NCBI GenBank assembly: GCA_018695965.1
Contig: JABHQB010000073.1
Coordinates: forward strand, 1-5,199
Reading direction: 5' to 3'
DNA from: Flavobacteriales bacterium
GTDB lineage: Bacteria; Bacteroidota; Bacteroidia; Flavobacteriales; BACL11
Length of the DNA: 5,199 nt
In this document: positions 1 to 5,166 of the stretch, piece after piece
How the letters are laid out: every line of letters begins with the position of its first letter
Position numbering within the stretch: the first letter of the stretch is position 1
Position numbers and translations under genes: made by a program
Notes under the pieces: generated by a model
What the model was told of the DNA's origin: nothing
Database searches by the model: none
What the model saw: the letters and a program-made list of their open reading frames with translations, nothing else

Positions 1-720
1 GGAATAAATGACATTATACTGCAGATTGTAGATATTATAATGATGGCGGCGCCTTATGGTGTATTTGCACTTTTAGGTGGTCTGGTAGTAGATTTTGGAG
101 CAAGTGCAGAATTATTTATAGCGCTTGCAAAATATTCTGTAACAGTTATCGTTGGATTACTACTTATGATCTTAGTAGTTTATCCTCTTATTTTTAGAAT
201 ATTTACTAAAATGAAGTATAAAGATTTCTTTAAAGGAATAATGCCAGCTCAGATGCTTGCATTTTCTACTTCATCCTCTGCTGCTACACTTCCTGTAACT
301 ATGGAAAGGTGTGAAGATCATTTAGGTGTTTCTGAGGAAGTGTCTTCTTTTGTGCTGCCACTTGGAGCTACAATAAATATGGATGGAACCTCACTTTATC
401 AGGCGGTAGCAGCTGTATTTATAGCGCAAGCTTACGGGATGGATTTAGATATGGGTCAGCAGCTTACAATTGTGCTTACTGCCACTTTAGCATCTATAGG
501 AGCTGCAGCCGTTCCTGGGGCTGGAATGGTGATGCTGGTTATTGTATTAGGAGCTATTGGAGTTCCAACCGAAGGATTAGCGCTTATTTTTGGTGTAGAT
601 AGGTTATTAGATATGATGAGAACAGTAGTAAATGTAACTGGAGATGCAACTGTAGCAACTGTTGTTGCTTCTACTGAAGGTCAGTTAAGAGAGGTTACAG
701 AGGAAGAATTAATGAGTTAA
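1..720 (+). CDS. Dicarboxylate/amino acid:cation symporter (DAACS family), 3' part only
   Basis: The frame is open from base 1, so the start lies outside the window; 239 C-terminal residues are visible of about 400-450 usual for the family. The protein is an inner-membrane, cation-coupled (Na+ or H+) carrier of glutamate/aspartate or C4-dicarboxylates. The visible part covers the late core. HP1 carries STSSSAATLP (visible residues 89-98). TM7 carries GATINMDGTSLYQ, whose NMDGT is the cation-site motif. HP2 carries ASIGAAAVPGAG. TM8 carries D200, D204, R207, T208 and N211, with the same spacing as D390/D394/R397/T398/N401 of GltPh. Arginine at the R397 position favours an acidic substrate; neutral amino acid carriers of the family have another residue there. 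HP1 lacks the arginine of GltPh R276, as in many bacterial members. The sequence cannot decide between GltP, GltT and DctA types, so no symbol is given. The stop overlaps the start of the next gene by one base. Confidence 0.95.
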   Translation, partial: GINDIILQIVDIIMMAAPYGVFALLGGLVVDFGASAELFIALAKYSVTVIVGLLLMILVVYPLIFRIFTKMKYKDFFKGIMPAQMLAFSTSSSAATLPVTMERCEDHLGVSEEVSSFVLPLGATINMDGTSLYQAVAAVFIAQAYGMDLDMGQQLTIVLTATLASIGAAAVPGAGMVMLVIVLGAIGVPTEGLALIFGVDRLLDMMRTVVNVTGDATVATVVASTEGQLREVTEEELMS

Positions 721-2636
721 TGAATAGACTCTTTTTCATATTATTTTCATTTTTTATTATTGGATCTTCTGCTCAGGACTGTTATGTTCAGAAGAAGAAG
801 TCGGTAAAAACGATGAAAAAACTAAATCATAATTTACCTCATTATTCTTTTAGGGAGGTAAAGGATCTATTATCTGAGATTGAAACAGATGGAGAGTTTG
901 CGGAAGTTTACGATATGTATTCTCTTATTTACTGGCTTAAAGAGGATGTTATTCAGTCAAAATTTTATGCTCAGAAAACTTTAAAACTTTGTCCTGATAA
1001 GTTTTCTACTTCAAATTATATTTTAGGTATTTTAAATTTTAATCAAAGAAACTACCAATCTTCTGTAGATTTTTTACAAAAGTCTATTAGTATTGGATTA
1101 AAATATAGATTTAAAGAAAATGCTAATGCAACTTTAGAAAGCGCAATCGTTTTATCTAAAATAATGAATGATACTGTTCCGTATAATCCTGAGATTGTCC
1201 AAGGTATTTCTACTGAGGCGGATGAATACTTGCCATTGATATCTCCAGATCAAGAGATTGTTTTGTATACCAGAAGAGGAATAAGAAACGAGTTTGGAGT
1301 GATAGATAAAAAATCAGAAGATTTCGTATTTTCTGAAGGTAGTTTAGAAGATAGTTTTAATGATGGAGAGGATATGCCCTTCCCTTTTAATCAGAATAAT
1401 AATGAAGGAGGAGCAAGTATTACAATTGATAATAAAGTTCTATTTTTTACTATATGCAGTAAATTCTCTTCTTCCTATAATAATTGCGATATCTATTATG
1501 TAGAAAAAGAAGATAGTTTATGGACAGATTTAAAACCACTCCGATCTGTAAACAATCCTAAAAGTTGGGAGTCTCAACCTTCTGTTTCTGCAGATGGTAA
1601 TTCTTTAATTTTCGCTTCTGACAGAAGAGGTGGTCATGGAGGTATTGATTTGTATATTGTAAAAAAAGATGAATTTGGATATTGGGGAGTTCCACAAAAT
1701 ATGGGAGAAGTGATAAATTCAAATTTAAATGAGAAATCTCCATTTTTTCATGTAGATGGAGAAACAATGTATTTCGCTTCTCAGCAATTCCCATCCTTAG
1801 GAGGGTATGATATTTTTATTTCTAAAAAAGGAGAGGATGGGAAATGGCAAGAACCAAAAAATATTGGATTTCCTATAAATACAGTTCATGATGAGTTAGG
1901 AATGTTTGTTACAACTGATGGAGAAACAGCTTATTTTTGTTCTAACAAACTTGAAGGGATTGGTGGATGGGATTTATATTCCTTTAATTTGCATGATAAG
2001 GCAAAGCCTAAAAGAGTATTGTTTTTAAAAGGAGATATTACTAATAGTGACGGAGTGATGGTGGATAGCGTTTCTTTAGAGCTTAAAAACATAACAACTA
2101 ATGAGGTGACTCAAATTTCTGTAAATGGAGGTAAGTATGTAAGTGCTATTGCGCTGGGAGATTCAGATGATGTTTTGATAACTTTTAATAAAGAGGGGTA
2201 TGCTTTTAATTCTCATTATATTTCATCTACAGATGAAGAGTTTTCTGGTCCTGCAAAAATGGATGTAAATATTGATAAGATTGAGAGTGGAAATACTTTT
2301 AAACTTAATAATATCTTTTTTGAAACGGATTCTTTTAATATAACTTCCTTAAGCACAAGATCTACTCTTATAGAATTCTCAAATTATCTGAAAAGGAATA
2401 AGAATTTAGAGTTGTTGATTTCTGGTCATACGGATAATGTTGGAAATAAAGATGATAATCAGCTATTATCTGAGAATAGAGCTCAGTCCGTGTATAATTT
2501 CTTAGTAGAAAACGGAATTAGTGAAGATAGATTGACTTATAAAGGTTTTGGGGAGTCTGATCCTATTTCTGACAATTCTACTTCTGTAGGAAGATCAAAA
2601 AACAGAAGGACAGAATGTACGATAATTAATAAATAA
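720..2636 (+). CDS. OmpA-family protein with TPR, five-bladed PD40 propeller, CRD and OmpA_C domains (PorE-like)
   Basis: Predicted periplasmic, peptidoglycan-anchored envelope protein of 638 residues. Residues 1-18 look like a Sec signal peptide, with likely cleavage SSA|QD. Cys21 is not in a lipobox because Asp20 precedes it. Residues 60-130 hold TPR-like helices, the clearest at 97-127. Five PD40/WD40-like blades follow: about 169-191, 231-263, 284-316, 338-370 and 391-424. The last three show the repeated pattern DG..hyFaS...GG.DhY. Residues 431-502 fit a carboxypeptidase-regulatory-like beta sandwich. Residues 529-636 are an OmpA_C domain with GHTDNVG, LSENRA and a final NRRTE. D572 and R587 lie 15 residues apart, like the diaminopimelate-binding D271/R286 of Acinetobacter OmpA. 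This order matches PorE, a periplasmic T9SS component of Porphyromonas gingivalis. That protein is a lipoprotein, and Bacteroidota carry many paralogues with this layout, so a T9SS role is inference. The start is fixed by the signal peptide and the TAATG junction, which suggests translational coupling to the transporter. Confidence 0.93.
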   Translation: MNRLFFILFSFFIIGSSAQDCYVQKKKSVKTMKKLNHNLPHYSFREVKDLLSEIETDGEFAEVYDMYSLIYWLKEDVIQSKFYAQKTLKLCPDKFSTSNYILGILNFNQRNYQSSVDFLQKSISIGLKYRFKENANATLESAIVLSKIMNDTVPYNPEIVQGISTEADEYLPLISPDQEIVLYTRRGIRNEFGVIDKKSEDFVFSEGSLEDSFNDGEDMPFPFNQNNNEGGASITIDNKVLFFTICSKFSSSYNNCDIYYVEKEDSLWTDLKPLRSVNNPKSWESQPSVSADGNSLIFASDRRGGHGGIDLYIVKKDEFGYWGVPQNMGEVINSNLNEKSPFFHVDGETMYFASQQFPSLGGYDIFISKKGEDGKWQEPKNIGFPINTVHDELGMFVTTDGETAYFCSNKLEGIGGWDLYSFNLHDKAKPKRVLFLKGDITNSDGVMVDSVSLELKNITTNEVTQISVNGGKYVSAIALGDSDDVLITFNKEGYAFNSHYISSTDEEFSGPAKMDVNIDKIESGNTFKLNNIFFETDSFNITSLSTRSTLIEFSNYLKRNKNLELLISGHTDNVGNKDDNQLLSENRAQSVYNFLVENGISEDRLTYKGFGESDPISDNSTSVGRSKNRRTECTIINK

Positions 2637-2665
2637 AAAAAATCCCAACCTCTCGGATGGGATTT
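2637..2665 (-). terminator. Rho-independent terminator of trmD-rplS, probably bidirectional
   Basis: An 8-bp stem (2640-2647 with 2658-2665) is extended by an A-A mismatch and two C-G pairs around a TCTC loop. Read on the minus strand, it is followed by a run of Ts (the complement of the As at 2635-2642), a strong terminator for rplS. On the plus strand only TTT followed by AT-rich sequence follows, so termination of the OmpA-family gene from the same hairpin is plausible but weaker. The hairpin directly follows that gene's TAA stop and lies 21 bases beyond the rplS stop. Confidence 0.85.
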
Positions 2666-2686
2666 AATAATTTATTTGAATACTAA

Positions 2687-3031
2687 TTATTTTTGTTCTT
2701 TAATTCTTGCAGATTTTCCAGTTAAGTTTCTTAAATAGAAAATTCTAGATCTTCTAACTTTACCTTTCTTGTTTATTTCAATTTTATCAATTAAAGGTGA
2801 GTTGACTGGGAAGATTCGTTCTACTCCGATACCAGAAGATATTTTTCTGATGGTGAAAGTTTCAGTTGCTCCAATTCCTCTTCTTTGTATTACATCTCCT
2901 TTAAAAAACTGAATTCTTTCTTTGTTTCCTTCTCTAATCTTGTAATAAACAGTTATAGTGTCTCCTGCCCCAAAGTTTGGAATATCATTTTTCGTGTTAA
3001 TTTCTTTAGAGATTTGTTCTGTTACGTTCAT
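2687..3031 (-). CDS. rplS: 50S ribosomal protein L19
   Basis: The 114-residue length is normal for bacterial L19, a protein at the 30S-50S interface near bridges with 16S rRNA. Recognition rests on the near-continuous family signature: GDTITVYYKIREGNKERIQ, then FKGDVIQRRGIG, TFTIRKISSGIGVERIFP and SPLIDKIE, then the basic tail KGKVRRSRIFYLRNLTGKSARIKE. Start and end agree with the family at both ends, and no residue blocks look missing. It lies 92 bases downstream of trmD on the same strand with no terminator-like hairpin between them, so the two are probably co-transcribed, the common trmD-rplS arrangement. The bases before the ATG are purine-rich (AAGAAGAAA), but there is no clear Shine-Dalgarno match, as is usual in this phylum. 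Confidence 0.98.
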   Translation of the reverse strand: MNVTEQISKEINTKNDIPNFGAGDTITVYYKIREGNKERIQFFKGDVIQRRGIGATETFTIRKISSGIGVERIFPVNSPLIDKIEINKKGKVRRSRIFYLRNLTGKSARIKEQK

Positions 3032-3123
3032 TTTCTTCTTAATTTATATATTTCAGAATGGTTTGCAATATTACTAATTATTTTTTATAATACTATAGAA
3101 AAAGAACGAGAAAAATATTTATT

Positions 3124-3798
3124 TTATTTCAATAAATCTGGACGGATTTTTTTTGTTCTTTCTAGAGATTTATCCTCTCTCCATTGTTCTATCAATTTTT
3201 GGTTTCCTGATAAAAGTATTTCAGGAACTTCCCATCCTTTGTAGTCTGATGGCCTAGTGTAAATAGGGTAAGAAAGCAGGTTGTCTTGAAAAGAGTCAGA
3301 AAGAGCTGATGTTTCGTCTGAGATTACTCCAGGAATAAGTCTGATAATAGAGTCCGTGAGTACAGCAGCAGCTAATTCTCCTCCAGTGAGAACATAATCT
3401 CCTATAGAAATTTCCATTGTAATTAAATAATCTCGGATTCTCTGATCAATTCCTTTATAATGCCCACAAAGAATTATTAGATTTTTTGAAGAAGATAATT
3501 TGTTAGATGTTCCTTGATTGAGAGTTGGAGCGTCTGGAGTTAGATATATTATTTCATCATACTTTCTTTCAGACTTTAATTTTGAGATACAATCGTCAAT
3601 TGGCTGAATGTTCATTACCATTCCGGACCCTCCACCAAATTGATAGTCGTCTACGCTTTTTTGTTTATTGGTTGAGTGGGATCGGAGATCGTGAATATTG
3701 ATTTCTACTTTATTTTTTTCTTGAGCTATTTTTACTATTGAGTGAGAAAAAGGGCCTTTAAAAAAGTCAGGAAAGATGGTGATTATATCTATTCTCAT
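3124..3798 (-). CDS. trmD: tRNA (guanine-37-N1)-methyltransferase
   Basis: TrmD, a cytoplasmic SPOUT-class homodimer, transfers a methyl group from S-adenosylmethionine to N1 of G37 in tRNAs with G at position 36, which prevents +1 frameshifts. The 224 residues align end to end with the E. coli enzyme core as I recall it. Visible landmarks are the N-terminal MRIDIITIFPDFF; DDYQFGGGSGMVM (50-62); CGHYKGIDQR (111-120); the trefoil-knot SAM-site segment SIGDYVLTGGELAAAVLTDS (131-150); R153; and D168 in SALSDSF, which correspond to E. coli R154 and the catalytic base D169. YTRP and VPEILLSGNQ follow. The reading frame also has an ATG at 3813, which would add five residues (MYFSK). The start at 3798 is preferred because homologues begin M-(K/R)-I-D/G-I-(I/L). 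It lies upstream of rplS in a probable operon. Confidence 0.97.
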   Translation of the reverse strand: MRIDIITIFPDFFKGPFSHSIVKIAQEKNKVEINIHDLRSHSTNKQKSVDDYQFGGGSGMVMNIQPIDDCISKLKSERKYDEIIYLTPDAPTLNQGTSNKLSSSKNLIILCGHYKGIDQRIRDYLITMEISIGDYVLTGGELAAAVLTDSIIRLIPGVISDETSALSDSFQDNLLSYPIYTRPSDYKGWEVPEILLSGNQKLIEQWREDKSLERTKKIRPDLLK

Positions 3799-3834
3799 TT
3801 TGCTAAAATACAAAACTTAATTTTAATAAAAACT

Positions 3835-3847
3835 AGTAATAATTACT
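3835..3847. repeat. Perfect 6+1+6 palindrome upstream of trmD
   Basis: AGTAATAATTACT is a perfect inverted repeat around one central A, 37 bases before the trmD start and therefore within its likely leader. The half-site AGTAAT recurs at 3901, 4102 and 4128, with its complement also at 4065. It could be a protein-binding site or a consequence of AT richness; nothing in the sequence decides. Confidence 0.5.
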
Positions 3848-3860
3848 CAAAAAAACATAC

Positions 3861-3873
3861 TGACAAAATGTCA
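3861..3873. repeat. Perfect 5+3+5 palindrome near the proposed trmD transcription start
   Basis: TGACAAAATGTCA is a perfect inverted repeat (TGACA/TGTCA around AAA). It lies just downstream, in the minus-strand sense, of the TATTTTTG promoter-like element at 3877-3884, so it would cover the start of transcription. That position would suit an operator, but no regulator can be named. Confidence 0.45.
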
Positions 3874-3876
3874 AAA

Positions 3877-3884
3877 CAAAAATA
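3877..3884 (-). promoter_or_regulatory. Candidate -7 element for trmD-rplS
   Basis: Read on the minus strand the bases are TATTTTTG, a full match to the Bacteroidota -7 consensus TAnnTTTG, giving a leader of about 70 bases before trmD. No convincing TTTG -33 element is seen at 17-23 bases upstream, and in such AT-rich DNA a chance match is easy. Confidence 0.35.
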
Positions 3885-3971
3885 TAAACCACAATAACTC
3901 AGTAATATACATATTTTAAATAAACAGATAATATATATACATAAATTGCAACTGAATTTATAGTGTAATTT

Positions 3972-3989
3972 AAAATATTTAAAATATTT
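3972..3989. repeat. Tandem duplication of a 9-bp unit
   Basis: AAAATATTT occurs twice head to tail (3972-3980 and 3981-3989), with a partial match extending to the left. It could be replication slippage in AT-rich sequence. Confidence 0.6.
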
Positions 3990-4027
3990 GATTAAGAAAA
4001 TGACTAGTTTTTTCGTGACTTATTTTC

Positions 4028-4058
4028 TTTGTTTACATACTTTCACTATATAAATTTA
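4028..4058 (+). promoter_or_regulatory. Candidate plus-strand promoter in the intergenic region
   Basis: TTTG (4028-4031) is followed after exactly 19 bases by TAAATTTA (4051-4058), seven of eight positions of the Bacteroidota -7 consensus TAnnTTTG at the expected spacing. Transcription would start near 4065, at the edge of the 4064-4108 hairpin. No protein-coding gene lies downstream on this strand, so any product would be a small non-coding RNA, or the match is by chance. Confidence 0.25.
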
Positions 4059-4063
4059 TTATC

Positions 4064-4108
4064 CATTACTATAAAATATATATTATGATAATTAATAAAA
4101 TAGTAATG
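4064..4108. repeat. 9-bp inverted repeat with AT-rich loop
   Basis: CATTACTAT (4064-4072) is the exact reverse complement of ATAGTAATG (4100-4108), separated by 27 bases made almost only of A and T. It could form a hairpin in RNA from either strand, or be a pair of protein half-sites. It contains two of the six AGTAAT/ATTACT copies in this gap. Confidence 0.5.
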
Positions 4109-4193
4109 CGATTTTTCCAGTCAATAAAGTAATTTTAATCATTGTATTGGTATATATTAAACTTTCATGATTCCAATATTAATTATACACTAT

Positions 4194-4226
4194 AAAAAAA
4201 AGTGTTCTTTTACAGAGAACACTTTT
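4194..4226 (-). terminator. Rho-independent terminator of the sorting-domain gene
   Basis: An 11-bp perfect stem (AAAAGTGTTCT at 4198-4208 with AGAACACTTTT at 4216-4226) has a 7-base loop. On the minus strand it continues into eight Ts (the complement of the As at 4194-4201). It begins 22 bases beyond the stop codon of the gene at 4248-5141. On the plus strand it ends in TTTT, so weak bidirectional action is possible. Confidence 0.9.
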
Positions 4227-4247
4227 AAGATATAATTAAGTAAGTAT

Positions 4248-5141
4248 CTAGTAGATGTTTACTTTAGTTGTTGATTTGTTATTCAGAACATCAGATAGTT
4301 CAATAATATAGATCCCATCAGATAAATTTGAAGTAGAGATTATTTTTGAATCAGAATTTATAGATTTTACAATCTGACCATTTATATTATAAATAGTAAT
4401 GAACTCAATTGTGTTCGTAGCATCAATATTGATTTTTCCATCTGAATAAAATACAGAGAAATATTGTTCTTTCTCCTGAATAGAAGTAACATTACAAGCA
4501 CTTAGACAAGCAGCTTGAGTCAGATATTGTCCGTTCCCTGTTCCAGGATCAGAACAATTACCTTGTCCATCACAGTCCCAACTTGTAGTAACCTGTTGTT
4601 CAGTTGCAGTATAAACATTAGTATATACTTGATCTCCGCTATTATCCCCATCTCCATTTGCAGTTATAGCACAAACATAAAAATCTACAGTACCAAAAGA
4701 ACTAGCAAAACCTGGAGCTGTCCAATCTACTTCCCAAGTTCCTCCTAAAGTTCCTGACATTTTATGAGTTACTGCATTGTTTCCATTTATTAGTTTTGTC
4801 TCAGAAGCATTTGTTATTATAAAATTACCAGATTTTGACGATCCATTCTCGGCAGTAAGTTCAAACCCATAGGTTGAAAAAGATGGGTGAGAGGCTGTGA
4901 CAGTAACAGTGTAAGTTTGTCCTGGAATGTATTCATTGTTTGGCATATTAGAAGTTATTACTACGCTACCTTGTCCATTATTTAATGTTGCATTATGGCA
5001 TCCTGTACAATTACTGCCATCAATAGGAGAGTTTGTTTTTCCTCCAGGAGATCCATTCACTGTTCCTTTTGTTATTTCAGGATAAGTAAGTAATAGTAGA
5101 CCTATGAGTATGCTTGTAGTAAATAGTAATGTTTTTTTCAT
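4248..5141 (-). CDS. Exported CxxCH protein with Reeler-like (choice-of-anchor V) domain and T9SS sorting domain
   Basis: This 297-residue protein is probably surface-exposed or secreted. Residues 1-26 form a signal peptide (MKKT, then a leucine-rich core). SPGGKTNSPIDGSNCTGCHN (31-50) holds a single CxxCH (C45, C48, H49), the covalent haem-c attachment motif, in the SP.DG..C..CH setting of 'choice-of-anchor V' proteins. The beta-rich domain runs to about 180, with H125 and the characteristic W136...W140-TAP, NGDGDNSGDQVY stretch. Residues 186-217 are a small four-cysteine module (C190, C196, C212, C216) with the DPGTGNGQY core. Residues 228-297 match the T9SS type A sorting domain: FITIYNINGQIVKS, then NLSDGIYIIEL and a lysine-containing last strand, but without the usual YPNP opening. 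The motif implies cytochrome c maturation in the periplasm before T9SS export. Haem binding is inferred; a structural or zinc role for CxxCH is possible. Function unknown. The gene appears monocistronic. Confidence 0.9.
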   Translation of the reverse strand: MKKTLLFTTSILIGLLLLTYPEITKGTVNGSPGGKTNSPIDGSNCTGCHNATLNNGQGSVVITSNMPNNEYIPGQTYTVTVTASHPSFSTYGFELTAENGSSKSGNFIITNASETKLINGNNAVTHKMSGTLGGTWEVDWTAPGFASSFGTVDFYVCAITANGDGDNSGDQVYTNVYTATEQQVTTSWDCDGQGNCSDPGTGNGQYLTQAACLSACNVTSIQEKEQYFSVFYSDGKINIDATNTIEFITIYNINGQIVKSINSDSKIISTSNLSDGIYIIELSDVLNNKSTTKVNIY

Positions 5142-5158
5142 ATTATTTTTAGTTTGTA

Positions 5159-5166
5159 CAAATATA
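5159..5166 (-). promoter_or_regulatory. Candidate -7 promoter element of the sorting-domain gene
   Basis: Read on the minus strand the bases are TATATTTG, a full match to the Bacteroidota TAnnTTTG element, ending 17 bases before the ATG at 5141. The leader would be only about 10 bases. No clear TTTG -33 element is seen at 17-23 bases upstream. The element overlaps the 10-bp palindrome TTTGTACAAA (5153-5162), which could be an operator. Confidence 0.5.

Larger units (their letters stand above)
3799..4193. other. AT-rich intergenic region without a credible gene
   Basis: No open frame here shows recognisable protein features. Base composition drops sharply: 50 G+C among the 300 bases at 3901-4200. 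The region contains short palindromes near the trmD side (3835-3847, 3861-3873), a 9-bp tandem duplication (3972-3989), three imperfect hairpins (3994-4029, 4064-4108, 4144-4179), a long-range inverted repeat and promoter-like motifs on both strands. It must hold the trmD-rplS promoter unless transcription reads through from the gene to the right, which ends in a good terminator. Confidence 0.8.
3957..4196. repeat. 11-bp inverted repeat bounding about 240 bp of AT-rich DNA
   Basis: TTTATAGTGTA at 3957-3967 is the exact reverse complement of TACACTATAAA at 4186-4196. Allowing a two-base bulge it extends by three more pairs inward (AAT... ATT). The core TATAGTG also has a reversed copy at 4044-4050. 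The size and ends resemble a small MITE-like element, but the right arm merges into the A-run of the terminator at 4194, no target duplication is evident, and at about 17% G+C one such repeat could arise by chance. Confidence 0.35.

Noticed and set aside
40..720. Transporter start at the ATG at 40-42
   Set aside because: The frame continues open to base 1, and the preceding residues fit the membrane segment before APYGVFAL. Starting here would remove more than half of the conserved fold, so it is an internal methionine of a gene cut by the window edge.
720..800. Lipoprotein signal for the OmpA-family protein based on Cys21
   Set aside because: The residues before the cysteine are S-A-Q-D; a lipobox needs a small residue (G/A/S) immediately before Cys, and SSA|QD is a good signal peptidase I site.
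1558..1794. Open frame of 78 codons on the minus strand inside the OmpA-family gene
   Set aside because: It lies antisense to the PD40 repeats, whose plus-strand frame is strongly supported. The translation is low-complexity, rich in H, L and N, with no recognisable domain.
2885..3244. Open frame of 119 codons on the plus strand
   Set aside because: It runs antisense across rplS, the gap and the 3' end of trmD, all securely identified. Its hydrophobic look (F, L, S, I) is what the complement of lysine- and glutamate-rich coding sequence gives.
3799..3813. Longer trmD start at 3813 (adds MYFSK)
   Set aside because: TrmD homologues begin directly at the M-(K/R)-I-D-I-I-T type sequence, so the ATG at 3798 is preferred.
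3799..4193. CRISPR array or tRNA gene in the AT-rich gap
   Set aside because: There are no regularly spaced repeats of 25-40 bases and no cloverleaf or T-loop (GGTTCGA-like) sequence on either strand.
4515..4748. Open frame of 77 codons on the plus strand
   Set aside because: It is antisense to the Reeler-like and cysteine-module region of the sorting-domain gene. Its serine/isoleucine-rich translation has no family features.
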